A stretch of 64,000 bases of DNA from Bacillus sp. FSL K6-3431 (GCF_038002605.1 NZ_JBBOCT010000001.1:2232001-2296000), one strand, 5' to 3'. Shown: positions 7,660 through 16,234, counted from the stretch's first letter. The notes: generated from the letters alone by a model not told the origin. Numbers and translations are program-made.

Positions 7660-10175
7660 ACGCTAAAATCATACCCTCTTTCTGTAAAAGTCGACTGCTT
7701 CACAGTTTCTGTCTTTTTCTCTGTTTTCACTGCTTCTGTTAGTGTTGAAAATTGCAGTGTCCCAATTTTATAGCCAATTTCCCCGAGGCGATCTTTTGCT
7801 TTTTCAGCGAGTGGCATCATTCTTTCTTTAAAACCATGCTGATCATTTTTCAGTGTCAAAGATATTGTCCGGTCAATAGCAGTGAGCATAATGCCGACAT
7901 CGCCTAATTTCTTTGTTTCCAACAAGAAGTAGAGGCTGCAATTCTCCCAATCTATTTTTTGTCCACTATTATTGGACTTTAAAAACACTTTTACATTCTC
8001 GACTTGATCTTGAAGAACGATAGGTAAGGAAAATAACATCGTTTGTAAGCCTGACGTATCCGGCTTGCTCATTAATTGCTGACCAGTCAGATTTTGTAAT
8101 GCTTGTTCTGCTTTTTGGCCTGTTTGGTTGGTACCCTCTATTTGTGCAAGCTTTAGCAATAAATTTTTCAATGTAGTATCTGCGTCCGCTTTCGCGCTTT
8201 CTCCGGCAACAAGTCGATGAGCAACATCCGAGTCATATGACAATCCAAGGCTACGCATATATTCAAGCGCGTGTCTAGCTGTTGGTTCCTGTCTCATCGT
8301 CTGGAGTGGTTCTTCCATCACATATGAAAGCTGTCGTGCAAGTGGTGGCTGTTCCAGTTGGAGTAATTCTTTTGATACGTAATGCTTCACGCGCACATCT
8401 GACGGCTGAAACATCAGTTTGTCCACTGTAGTTTTCACTTGTTGGACAATTTCACTCGCTTTAGCCAATTCACCTTTCGTAAGTAACTTTCTGGCTTCAT
8501 GCAATTGAGAGCTTGCTTGTAATAGCTTCTTCTCTGTTCCCATATCTGTATAAAGCATGAAGTCGCTTTTTAAAATGGCATTGTCCAGTTGCTTGATAGC
8601 TAATTCCAGTGGGGGTCTTGCTTGAATTGGCGCTTGTTTTATTAAGCTTTCTGTCGTTTGCAAAGCATTGCTAATATCCCGTTGCACCGCTTTAAAATCT
8701 AAAGCTGCCTGCGAAAGCTTTTTTGATATGGTCGTTACGATCAAGTCACGTGATTCAACTGGAATCGCCGCTAATATCTCGCTATTAAAACGATATGTAG
8801 TTTCCACTTCTTCAACTTGTGCTTGCATCTGCTGAGGTTGTTGCTTTTCCAATTGAGTTAATGCAGTAGCTAGCTCTTGACGTGCTGCAAGCTCTCTTCC
8901 AGCAGATTGAAATTGCTCCGCTTTTCCAACAGCTTCTTGTAAAATAGCTTTCTGTACCTGTGACCATTCATCCTTTGCGGCACTTTCTTTTACAAATTGG
9001 ATGACGTTAGCTAGATTCGGAACTGTTTTGACTTGTTTTAATGCATTCTGGACTATTGATTGTAGCGATGCTTCTTTTGTCGTGTTTACTGGAATATCTG
9101 TTGTCGGCACCTGTAAGGTAGTAGTTTCTTTCATTACAGAAGAAATTACCTTTTCCAATTGTGGATTCACTTTTAATTCCGCCGACATTTCTGAGATAAG
9201 CGCTCTTGCTACACTTTTCGGACTTTCTCCTTGCTGAAGTGCCTTTGCAAGTTGCTGAATGTTTGCTAATTTAGCTGGATCCTTGACTATCTGTTCAAGC
9301 TTCGCTAACACTTCCGCCAGTTTTCCTTGCGCAGCATCTTGTTGTCGTACAGGAACTTTCATCGCATTATCTAAGTCCTGTTCAGCAACTAACTTTTGCA
9401 ATACTTGACCGAGCGCTTTCCCTTCTACTGTTTCAGGAACAATTTGCAAGGATATAAGCATTCTTGCTACAGCTTTCGGACTTTCTCCTTGCTGAAGTGC
9501 CTTTACAAGTTGCTGAATGTTTGCTAATTTAGCTGGATCCTTGACTATCTGTTCAAGCTTCGCTAATATTTCTGCCAATTTTCCTTGCGAGGAATCTTGT
9601 TGTCTTATAGGATTTTTCACTGCGTAATCTGGGTCCAATTCGGCAGCAAGCTCCTGCAACACGTGACCGAGCGGTTTACCATGCAGTGTTTCATGAACGG
9701 CTTTCATTTGTGAAGTAGTAAACTCTAACTTTTTCCCTGCCATTTGGGCAATCGTTTCTAGTTTTTGCTCGGGCGTCCCTAGTGCTTTTTCCATATATGT
9801 CTTTACATTAGTTAATGTTTCTTTCGTAATCGGAATATTATTATCTTGAAGAAGTCGGACAGCTTGTTTGACATTGTCTGGAATCCCAGCTTGTTGTTGC
9901 CTCGCGTTTAGCTGCTGAGCTTTAACCTCATTAACAGCAGCTTTTACCACTGGTGGCTCCTGCTGTACATTTGTCACCTGCATCATTACTTTTCCTGTGC
10001 TTGGAAAGGCGCCTTCCACTTTGACCTTCATTTCCTGCCCTTTTATTTGTATAACTGCTTCATTATTTGGCAGCTTTTCCTTTACTATCGCGTTGTATGT
10101 TCCGCCTTCTTTAAGTGGTAAAGGATTTTCAGTTTGTGATCGAGGCTGAAGCATCGATTCATTTTGAATCAACAT
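7656..10175 (-). CDS. FliK-like large flagellar protein with duplicated segment (YlqG type)
   Basis: About 839 residues, Gln/Lys/Ala-rich. The N-terminal 100 residues form a small beta domain (GGTYNAIVKEKLPNNEAVIQ, EVEGAFPSTGKVMMQV style), the middle is predicted helical, and the last 110 residues (CSLYFLLETKKLGDVGIMLT, TISLTLKNDQHGFKERM) resemble the FliK C-terminal domain that senses hook length. An 84-residue segment is repeated in tandem around residues 170-330. ATG 10175 follows GGGGAG by 10 nt; a GTG three codons earlier sits on the ribosome site. Coupled to the FlhB-like gene downstream. Family-level call; partner relations are inferred. Confidence 0.8.
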   Translation of the reverse strand: MLIQNESMLQPRSQTENPLPLKEGGTYNAIVKEKLPNNEAVIQIKGQEMKVKVEGAFPSTGKVMMQVTNVQQEPPVVKAAVNEVKAQQLNARQQQAGIPDNVKQAVRLLQDNNIPITKETLTNVKTYMEKALGTPEQKLETIAQMAGKKLEFTTSQMKAVHETLHGKPLGHVLQELAAELDPDYAVKNPIRQQDSSQGKLAEILAKLEQIVKDPAKLANIQQLVKALQQGESPKAVARMLISLQIVPETVEGKALGQVLQKLVAEQDLDNAMKVPVRQQDAAQGKLAEVLAKLEQIVKDPAKLANIQQLAKALQQGESPKSVARALISEMSAELKVNPQLEKVISSVMKETTTLQVPTTDIPVNTTKEASLQSIVQNALKQVKTVPNLANVIQFVKESAAKDEWSQVQKAILQEAVGKAEQFQSAGRELAARQELATALTQLEKQQPQQMQAQVEEVETTYRFNSEILAAIPVESRDLIVTTISKKLSQAALDFKAVQRDISNALQTTESLIKQAPIQARPPLELAIKQLDNAILKSDFMLYTDMGTEKKLLQASSQLHEARKLLTKGELAKASEIVQQVKTTVDKLMFQPSDVRVKHYVSKELLQLEQPPLARQLSYVMEEPLQTMRQEPTARHALEYMRSLGLSYDSDVAHRLVAGESAKADADTTLKNLLLKLAQIEGTNQTGQKAEQALQNLTGQQLMSKPDTSGLQTMLFSLPIVLQDQVENVKVFLKSNNSGQKIDWENCSLYFLLETKKLGDVGIMLTAIDRTISLTLKNDQHGFKERMMPLAEKAKDRLGEIGYKIGTLQFSTLTEAVKTEKKTETVKQSTFTERGYDFSV
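9213..9637 (-). repeat. Internal tandem duplication in the FliK-like gene
   Basis: DNA of about 170 bp at 9471-9637 recurs at 9213-9383, offset by about 255 nt. The first 100 bp of each copy are almost identical. The encoded units share LAKLEQIVKDPAKLANIQQL and ALQQGESPK. The near-identity at DNA level suggests a recent duplication that keeps the reading frame and lengthens the protein. Confidence 0.85.
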
Positions 10176-10197
10176 ATAATTCACGCTCCCCTATAAA

Positions 10198-10473
10198 GTG
10201 AAACTTCAATAAGTGGAGGTGCTTTCCCCGACTTATTGAAGAACTTAGGCTAAGTGCGCCACATCGTGCGGCAACGCCTAAGTAAGCAACATCCTGTTGG
10301 CCCGAACCAATCTGACTTATACGGGTATTTATACCTCACTTAAACATTCACGCTAGTAGTGGAACTTTTTAGTGAGGGGGTACTGTCCGTTAGATGTGGG
10401 ATAAAGAGAGGGAACACACCCCGTCAGCCATAAAACGGCTGAAGCATACTAAGATGCTGGGGCATGTTCCCTC
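10198..10473 (+). ncRNA. Highly structured element, candidate HEARO/omega-RNA-like RNA
   Basis: No gene lies between the FliK-like gene and flgM, yet the segment folds into consecutive strong stems: CTTCAATAAGT/ACTTATTGAAG (10204-10214 with 10231-10241), ACTTAGGC/GCCTAAGT (10243-10250 with 10276-10283), CCCG/CGGG (10301 with 10322), CCTCACT/AGTGAGG (10334-10340 with 10371-10377), and a three-way junction closed by GAGGGAACA/TGTTCCCTC (10408-10416 with 10465-10473) holding hairpins CAGCC/GGCTG and AGCAT/ATGCT. The element begins right after GTGA (10198-10201). HEARO RNAs, now known as IscB guide RNAs, are reported to insert after ATGA or GTGA. No iscB-like ORF is present. The structure is seen; the HEARO name is a guess. 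Confidence 0.5.
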
Positions 10474-10648
10474 AATCATCAGATTCTTTTGCCCTAAGTG
10501 GAAACCAGCTTTAAATAGAACCTGTTAATTTCTAAGGTTCTGCCTAATTGCTTGCTGACAATTTGCTACTTAGTTGCTCATCCTTGAGCACTAGTCGAAT
10601 CCGTTCGAATGTATTATTTTATTATTTTATTATTTTATAAAAAGGTGA

Positions 10649-10906
10649 TTATCTTTTGTAAAATTCAGCTATGCTTTCTGCTATATCGTCTGGTTTAATT
10701 TCGTACGTCCCATTTTGCACTTGCTCTTTTAATTTGGCAATTCGTGCTTCACGCTCTTTTGTAATTGACGGAATTTGCTGCATTTCTTTAGCCTTAGCGG
10801 AAATTTCCACTTTATCCGTTTTACCTGTGGCTGGTTGTTGCTCCACTTTATTCACTTTCTGTTTGTATGGATTATATTCTACAGGTCGAAAGGGATTGAT
10901 TTTCAT
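10649..10906 (-). CDS. flgM: Anti-sigma-28 factor FlgM
   Basis: Binds and inhibits SigD until the hook is complete, then is removed. 85 residues beginning MKINPFRPVEYNPYKQ; the C-terminal FlgM helices are visible (TDKVEISAKAKEMQQ, then ARIAKLKEQVQNGTYEIKPD and IAESIAEFYKR). AAAGGAGG lies 7 nt before ATG 10906. It is preceded by a good SigD promoter, giving the usual negative feedback. The next gene downstream, after the structured segment at 10.2-10.5 kb, is the FliK-like gene. Confidence 0.95.
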   Translation of the reverse strand: MKINPFRPVEYNPYKQKVNKVEQQPATGKTDKVEISAKAKEMQQIPSITKEREARIAKLKEQVQNGTYEIKPDDIAESIAEFYKR

Positions 10907-10952
10907 GGTCTTTCCTCCTTTTATTCCGTCTCTTATATGCTCTGTACTATTA

Positions 10953-10979
10953 TTATCGGATATTAATATTAAATGTTTA
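10953..10979 (-). promoter_or_regulatory. SigD promoter of flgM
   Basis: On the minus strand TAAA (10979-10976), a 15-nt spacer and TCCGATAA (10960-10953) match the SigD consensus TAAA-N15-GCCGATAA with one mismatch. It lies 47 nt before the flgM start and after the yvyF stop. Confidence 0.8.
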
Positions 10980-11003
10980 GCAACAATCGATAGTCCATTT
11001 ATC

Positions 11004-11420
11004 TCATTTTTTCAATCGCTTCTCTAGGTCTTGGGAATGATAGATTGATCTGTTGAGTTGTTCCTGTCTTTCTTTTTCCATCTCGAATGTGTCAAGTTCC
11101 CGTTTCATCGTTGCCGCGCAGTTTTCGCATAATCTATCTTTTCTAATTAATGTACCACAACGGTCACAAGGATATCCGAAATTCGGAAACTGTGCTACTT
11201 GTAAACGCCCTTTTTTCACCCACTTCTGAAGTAAGGATTTATCCACTTCAGTTGCTTCCGCTACTCTCTCCATTGTTGCAGCCCTATTTTCTCTTTTTCG
11301 TAAAAATTGATATACCTTATCATAATCTACCTCTTCTTTTTTATAACAAGCATCGCAACAATCGCGAACGGCATTTTTAAGATAAACGCTACCACATCTT
11401 GAACAATTTTCTAAATCCAT
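11004..11420 (-). CDS. yvyF: YvyF-type flagellar operon protein with zinc-binding cysteines
   Basis: About 138 residues beginning MDLENCSRCGSVYLKN. Two CxxC pairs at the N-terminus (CSRC, CCDAC) and two more around residue 90 (CDRC, CENC) suggest zinc ribbons flanking a helix-turn-helix-like middle (TMERVAEATEVDKSLLQKWV). This family lies between comFC and flgM throughout Bacillus; its function is unknown. ATG 11420 follows GGGGGAACGGAAG. An apparent 34-codon N-terminal extension is only read-through into the adjacent MITE-like repeat and is not taken as coding. Confidence 0.85.
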   Translation of the reverse strand: MDLENCSRCGSVYLKNAVRDCCDACYKKEEVDYDKVYQFLRKRENRAATMERVAEATEVDKSLLQKWVKKGRLQVAQFPNFGYPCDRCGTLIRKDRLCENCAATMKRELDTFEMEKERQEQLNRSIYHSQDLEKRLKK

Positions 11421-11445
11421 CTTCCGTTCCCCCACTTCTAATGCG

Positions 11446-11695
11446 TGTTCAAAAAGGTGCCAAATTAGAAACAAGAAGTTCGAGGCGTGAAGGTTTTGAG
11501 GATCGGACTTGCACTTGCACACGACGTGCTGACCTCTGTGTTGCTCACAGGACGTGAGCGATCTTAACAGAGGCTCCTCTTTTCCTTAACAGGGGCTCCT
11601 TTGATCTTAACAGAGGTTTCTTTTACCTTAGTAGAAGTACCTAATTGCCAACGAAGAAATTTGCCGTTTATCATTTGATGACTTTTTGAACATCC
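11446..11695. mobile_element. MITE-like repeat, copy 1
   Basis: 250 bp bounded by imperfect terminal inverted repeats: GTGTTCAAAAAGGTGCCAAA at the left and, reading inward from the right, ATGTTCAAAAAGTCATCAAA. Inside lie nested stems (CCTCTGT/ACAGAGG enclosing GCTCAC/GTGAGC, and GCAC/GTGC). Related copies are at 16033-16234 and 50990-51190. This copy is longer because the AACAGAGGCTCC-like block is present about three times. It encodes nothing and separates comFC from yvyF. Confidence 0.85.
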
Positions 11696-11731
11696 TCTTC
11701 TATTTACTATATCGGCTTCAATTTTTGATAT

Positions 11732-12439
11732 TTAACTTCTAGCTAATGTAAAAGCTGAAACAGAATTAGCACCAGCTTGCTTTAACACTTTCGCAGCATG
11801 ACGAATCGTTGAGCCAGTAGTATAAATATCATCTATAAGCAAAATACGTTTTCCTTTTATATTATCTTTTTCAGAAAATGCAAATATATTCTTTGATCGG
11901 ATTCGTGCTTGTCTCGACTTTTTTGATTGTTTTTCGGAATGCTTTCTTATGAGCAAATCAATTGTCGGAAATCCTGCTTTCTGCGCAAGGCCAACAGCTT
12001 GATTAAATCCACGTTCTTGCAATCGCTCTTCACTTAATGGAATCGGCACTAGGAGGTCATACGGTATTTGATTTATATTTGCACGTATTTGTAAAGAAAA
12101 TGCTTCTGCTAATTGGTAGTCACCACGGAATTTATAACGGGCAAGCAATTCTTTTAAAAATTCATTATACTCAAATGCGGACAAATTCTGTTGGAGAACG
12201 CCAGTCCAAGTGTCATTGGCTTCCCATCGAACACAGTCTGTGCACAATTCCTTATCGATAAATTCTGCTTTGAGATTTGCAAAAGACCTAGAGCACTTTT
12301 CGCAGCGCTTGCCTGTAATTAGTTCCAATCTCTCCAAACACCTATTACATAGCATTGGTTCCTCAGGCGCATAAAATAATTTTTTCCATGTTATTTCCGT
12401 GATAATCTGTGCATCACAATAGAGACAATAGCGGTTCAT
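11732..12439 (-). CDS. comFC: Competence protein ComFC, phosphoribosyltransferase family
   Basis: Late competence protein needed for efficient DNA uptake, cytosolic partner of the ComFA helicase. 235 residues: N-terminal zinc-finger cysteines (CLYC at 5-8, CNRC, CEKC, then CTDC) followed by a type I phosphoribosyltransferase fold with the PRPP loop VLLIDDIYTTGST near the end. The ATG at 12439 overlaps the comFA stop (ATGA), so translation is coupled. There is no comFB between comFA and comFC, unlike B. subtilis. Confidence 0.95.
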   Translation of the reverse strand: MNRYCLYCDAQIITEITWKKLFYAPEEPMLCNRCLERLELITGKRCEKCSRSFANLKAEFIDKELCTDCVRWEANDTWTGVLQQNLSAFEYNEFLKELLARYKFRGDYQLAEAFSLQIRANINQIPYDLLVPIPLSEERLQERGFNQAVGLAQKAGFPTIDLLIRKHSEKQSKKSRQARIRSKNIFAFSEKDNIKGKRILLIDDIYTTGSTIRHAAKVLKQAGANSVSAFTLARS

Positions 12440-13878
12440 AATGACAACAGTCCTTTTTTCCGCGCTTCCTGATTCATACCGTCAATATGTGTGAGTGCCT
12501 TAATCATTGCTTTCGTTCTTCCATAATGAAAAAACGTTATTACTCCCGATGGAAACGCAGTACTTCTACCTACCCGACCAGATATTTGTACTAAAGCCGC
12601 TTCGGGAAATGTATTATCTTCTGCACCGATAACCGCTACATCGATATTGGGAAAGGTGACCCCACGTTCCAGGATCGTAGTCGTAAGCAAAATAGGGATC
12701 TCTTTGGCACGCATCTTTTCCACCTTTTCTTTACGATTAGGATCTTCCGCATGAACAGTTTCGATATGTTCATGGAGACGGCGAAAGAGAGGTAGTGCTT
12801 TTTCCATCAATTGAATATGCGGAAAAAATAGCAAAGCTTGTTTTTTTGCAGTGATTCGTTGCTGCACCCACTGTAAAATACATTTGGGCACTTTTTCATT
12901 TTCAAGTTGGCTACGCCAATTGCCACACCAAACAAGTACCGGTACTGGAAGTGGTTTCCCATGGAAACGAGCGGGGATTTTCATATGTGGACGTTTGCCA
13001 ACTTTGCATTCAAGCTGCCAGGCGGCGCTCGGTGTAGCTGTTAAAAATATGTTAGCTGCTTGAGGTTTAGCGGCTTTTTTCACTGCCCATTGCAAGCTTT
13101 CGTCAAATGTATATGGAAAGGCGTCGACTTCATCCACGATGACGACTTCAAAAGCTTTTTCAAATCTTAGGAGTTGATGTGTCGTAGCAATGGTTAAAGG
13201 TGCAAAAACGTGGCGTTCATCGCTGCCACCATACAAAGCAGCAGTTATAATATTAGGGAACACTTTTTTCAATCTAGGCGCAAGCTCTAATACGACATCA
13301 GTCCTTGGTGTTGCAATACAAATACGATAACCGAGCTGCAATCCCTTTTCAATGCCTGCAAAAAGCAACTCAGTTTTTCCAGCTCCACAAACTGCCCAAA
13401 TCAATTGCTCCGATTTTGTCTCAATTGCTTGAATAACGGCTTCTGAAGCAGGCTGTTGTCCATCTGATAATACTCCTTGCCATTGAAGTAATGGGATACC
13501 GGTGTTTTTAGGTGCCGGCCCAGTCCAACTGTATAAAGGAGTACATGTAGAAACCCTGCCCATCATGATACATGCACGGCAATAATGACAATCCTGCTTA
13601 CAGCGAGCACACGGAAATAAAGCGAATAAACGATTGACGGTATTGGCACATCGTTCACATCTTAAAATTTTTTTCTGAACACTGATTCCCGGCTTTGAAT
13701 GAATAAATCCTTTGGTTATATGTTCGTTAATTATTTTTATAGAAAAAGGAAGTTCCCGCTCTAGTAAAGAGCGCCCAGAAAGAAATAGCTGAATGTCATG
13801 TGAATATTCAACTGGAAGAGGTTTTACATGTGGTGTTTGCGAAGGGGATCGTAAATCGGGGTGTACATTTTGTTTCAA
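12436..13878 (-). CDS. comFA: ComFA DNA-uptake helicase
   Basis: DEAD-like ATPase that drives single-stranded DNA import during competence. 480 residues: an N-terminal four-cysteine zinc motif (C74, C77, C90, C93 and further cysteines to 103), Walker A CGAGKT at about 164-169, Walker B VDEVD, motif III TATPSAA, and helicase C-terminal motifs TTTILERGVTFPNIDV and QISGRVGRS. The start is TTG 13878 after GAGGTG. ComFA and ComFC overlap. No ComK box was recognised upstream. Confidence 0.95.
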   Translation of the reverse strand: MKQNVHPDLRSPSQTPHVKPLPVEYSHDIQLFLSGRSLLERELPFSIKIINEHITKGFIHSKPGISVQKKILRCERCANTVNRLFALFPCARCKQDCHYCRACIMMGRVSTCTPLYSWTGPAPKNTGIPLLQWQGVLSDGQQPASEAVIQAIETKSEQLIWAVCGAGKTELLFAGIEKGLQLGYRICIATPRTDVVLELAPRLKKVFPNIITAALYGGSDERHVFAPLTIATTHQLLRFEKAFEVVIVDEVDAFPYTFDESLQWAVKKAAKPQAANIFLTATPSAAWQLECKVGKRPHMKIPARFHGKPLPVPVLVWCGNWRSQLENEKVPKCILQWVQQRITAKKQALLFFPHIQLMEKALPLFRRLHEHIETVHAEDPNRKEKVEKMRAKEIPILLTTTILERGVTFPNIDVAVIGAEDNTFPEAALVQISGRVGRSTAFPSGVITFFHYGRTKAMIKALTHIDGMNQEARKKGLLSL

Positions 13879-13904
13879 AATATCACCTCATTTATATTCT
13901 TTAA

Positions 13905-13935
13905 AAATTGGAACTGGCCTTACACAGCGCCAGTC
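13905..13935 (-). terminator. Terminator between degV and comFA
   Basis: On the minus strand GGACTGGC and GCCAGTTCC pair around a 10-nt loop and are followed by ATTTTT. It lies a few bases after the degV stop and before comFA. Confidence 0.65.
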
Positions 13936-13942
13936 CTAAATC

Positions 13943-14788
13943 TTAAGCTCTTATCGTCCATCCTAAACCCATTGCGCCTTCCCCAAGATGGGTGGCGATC
14001 ACGGGGCCAAAATAGCTAATACTAAAATCAACCGTTGGATAAAGTTGTTCTAATTCTGATTTCCATTCTGCTGCTTCTTTTATTCGATTCGCATGGATGA
14101 TTGTTGCTTGTAAGCGAACACCTTTTTCCACGTCTTCACCGAGCAATTCAGCAACACGTTTCATTGCTTTTTTCCGTGTGCGAATTTTTTCAAATGGAAC
14201 GATTACTTTATTTTCAAAATGAAGTAGTGGTTTGATGTTCAGTAAACTACCGATGATTGCCTGTGCACTTGATAATCGACCGCCACGCTGTAAATGTGCT
14301 AAGTCATCAACCATAAAATAAGCACGCATCGCTGTTTTCAACTCATCCAGACGCGCAATAATTTCTTCCGGATCTTTTCCAGCTCTGGCCATTAATGCAG
14401 CTTCAAGCACATAAAAGCCTTGGGGCATACAACTAATCTCGGAATCATATGCATATACCTTGGCATTTCCCACCATATCTCCGGCAGAAACTGCACCTTG
14501 AAACGTGCCACTAATGCCGCTAGAAAGATGAATACTGATAATAGCATCGTAGTCCTTCATCAATTGACTGTATAACGCTTCAAATTCACCAATCGGTGGT
14601 TGCGTGGTTGTCGGTAGTTTTGTTCCAGTTCGGATTTCTTCATAGAAATCTGATGCTGAAATATCAATTTCTTCCCTATATGTTTCGGAATTTATAACGA
14701 CACTTAAAGGAATCATATGTATATTTAATTCTTCCCGTATATGCTTCGGTATATATGAAGTGCTATCTGTTACAATTGCAGTCTTCAT
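13943..14788 (-). CDS. degV: DegV family fatty-acid-binding protein
   Basis: 281-residue protein of the DegV/FakB type that holds a fatty acid for kinase FakA or an unknown partner. Motifs: N-terminal AIVTDSTSYIPK, the TGTKLPTTTQPPIGEF segment that contacts the lipid carboxylate, and SIHLSSGISGTFQGAV. ATG 14788 follows a weak GGATG. It lies between comFA and degU as yviA does in B. subtilis. Confidence 0.93.
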   Translation of the reverse strand: MKTAIVTDSTSYIPKHIREELNIHMIPLSVVINSETYREEIDISASDFYEEIRTGTKLPTTTQPPIGEFEALYSQLMKDYDAIISIHLSSGISGTFQGAVSAGDMVGNAKVYAYDSEISCMPQGFYVLEAALMARAGKDPEEIIARLDELKTAMRAYFMVDDLAHLQRGGRLSSAQAIIGSLLNIKPLLHFENKVIVPFEKIRTRKKAMKRVAELLGEDVEKGVRLQATIIHANRIKEAAEWKSELEQLYPTVDFSISYFGPVIATHLGEGAMGLGWTIRA

Positions 14789-15263
14789 TCACTATCATCC
14801 TTACTCATTATTTAATATGTTCGACCTTATCATTCTATCTAATAAACAAAGTTTTGAAAAGGGGGACTAATAACACGGGTGTTACGAAGTTTGTCGAATG
14901 ATGCGAGTGGTGGTATTAAGTAAGATAAAGAACTTTCTGAACTAATTGTGAAAATGTCCACGTTCCACAGGACAAATGTTTTTAACAAAAAGAGGGAGAG
15001 GATTTTTTCATTGTCGAAAAATGGATCAAATCTTTTTTCACCACCATTTCCCTTCAAGCTTCCTAAAGTAATGTTTCCTTCTATAAACTAATCATACATG
15101 ATTTTCAATGTTCTCACAAAAAAGAGATTATTATTTTTCCTGGCTTTCACTCGTCTGACCCTCCCAATATTTTCAAGGACAAAAGAGCGGTTAACTTTAT
15201 CGTGATTTACTGTTAAGTATTGAATCGCGTAATCTTAGTTTTGTCTGGAAATTTTGCAATCAA
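14789..15263. other. Intergenic region degU-degV without a recognisable gene
   Basis: 475 bp, AT-rich. A small palindrome AACACGGGTGTT (14872-14883) is the only clear structure. Short open frames (for example 14839-15057 minus) have no ribosome site or recognisable product. It should contain the degV promoter, but I cannot place it securely. Confidence 0.6.
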
Positions 15264-15300
15264 AAAAGCGTTCCAAGATGGTTTCTCTTGGGACGCTTTT
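15264..15300 (-). terminator. Rho-independent terminator of degU
   Basis: Arms AAAAGCGTTCCAAGA (15264-15278) and TCTTGGGACGCTTTT (15286-15300) pair with one mismatch around GTTTC-like loop bases; on the minus strand the hairpin is followed by TTTTTTG. It lies 10 nt after the degU stop. Confidence 0.9.
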
Positions 15301-15309
15301 AATATATTA

Positions 15310-15990
15310 TTATCGTACTTCCACCCAGCCATTTTTAATTGCGGTAATGACTGCCTGCGTGCGATCTTTGACGTTCATTTTTTGTAAAATATTGCTGACA
15401 TGGTTTTTGACTGTTTTTTCACTAATAAAAAGAGAGTCGCCAATTCCTCGATTACTTTTTCCGTCAGCTAGTAATTGTAATACTTCACATTCTCTGCTTG
15501 TTAGCAAATGAAGCGGAACATGTACTTCAGGCTGTTGATATCCGCGACCTTGATTGCTTTGGTTCGCTAGACGACGATACTCGTTCACAAGTTTATCTGT
15601 AACTTTTGGATGAATATATGAACCGCCATCTGCAACACTCTTAACCGCTTCAATCAATTCACTTGAATCCATTTCCTTTAACATATATCCCGATGCACCT
15701 GTTTTTAGAGCATGTGTTACATATGCTTCATCATCATGAATGGACAGGATCATCACTTTTATTGTTGGAAATGCATCAATTAGTTGCCGTGTTGCTTCAA
15801 TTCCATTTGTTTTCTTCATATTTATATCAAGTAAAACTACATCTGGTGAAAATTCTTCTACAAGACGAAGAGCATCCTCTCCATCTTCCCCTTCCGCTAC
15901 AATCGTAAAAGATTGTTCAAATTCGAGAATTCGCTTCACACCTTCTCGAAAAAGCTGGTGGTCATCTATTATTACAATCTTGGTTTTCAC
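15310..15990 (-). CDS. degU: Two-component response regulator DegU
   Basis: Controls degradative enzymes, motility and competence. 226 residues: receiver domain ([19 protein letters not shown]) with phosphoacceptor D55 in VVLLDINM, then a LuxR/NarL helix-turn-helix ([20 protein letters not shown] and [19 protein letters not shown]). The start is GTG 15990, 8 nt after AGGGGGAA; longer in-frame reading extends into a MITE-like repeat and is rejected. degS, normally 60-90 nt upstream, is separated by that 202-bp repeat, so co-transcription must pass through it. Confidence 0.97.
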   Translation of the reverse strand: MKTKIVIIDDHQLFREGVKRILEFEQSFTIVAEGEDGEDALRLVEEFSPDVVLLDINMKKTNGIEATRQLIDAFPTIKVMILSIHDDEAYVTHALKTGASGYMLKEMDSSELIEAVKSVADGGSYIHPKVTDKLVNEYRRLANQSNQGRGYQQPEVHVPLHLLTSRECEVLQLLADGKSNRGIGDSLFISEKTVKNHVSNILQKMNVKDRTQAVITAIKNGWVEVR

Positions 15991-16032
15991 GAACCATTCC
16001 CCCTTAAAATCTCTATCTGCTATTTTTAGTGC

Positions 16033-16234
16033 ATGTTCAAAAAGGTGCCAAATTAGAAACAAGAGGTTCGAGGCAGAAGGTTTTGAGGATCGGACTTGCA
16101 CAGGATGTGCTGTCTTCTGTGTTGCTCATAGGGTGAGCGAACTTAACAGAAGAGCCTTCCTATACTAAGTAAGAACCTGAAAAACCGAGCAACGAAGAAA
16201 TTCGCCGTTTATCATTTGGTGACCTTTTGAACAT
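16033..16234. mobile_element. MITE-like repeat, copy 2, between degS and degU
   Basis: 202 bp with 20-bp imperfect terminal inverted repeats: ATGTTCAAAAAGGTGCCAAA at the left, ATGTTCAAAAGGTCACCAAA inward from the right. The internal TCTGTGTTGCTCA...TGAGCGAACTTAACAGA folds as in copy 1. It sits in the usually short degS-degU gap, so it may change mRNA folding or stability between kinase and regulator. Confidence 0.85.

Noticed and set aside
11500..11600. T-box or riboswitch in the MITE-like repeat
   Set aside because: The same folded sequence occurs in three unrelated places with terminal inverted repeats, and no T-box or known riboswitch motif is seen.
14839..15057. 72-residue frame between degU and degV
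   Set aside because: No ribosome site, no recognisable feature, atypical composition; left as intergenic.
15310..16101. DegU with a 37-residue longer N-terminus
   Set aside because: The extra part is MITE sequence; GTG 15990 has a good ribosome site and gives the normal receiver-domain start.
1009..16168. Plus-strand open frames opposite flagellar, com and deg genes
   Set aside because: They mirror well-recognised minus-strand genes, have no ribosome sites and no family features.
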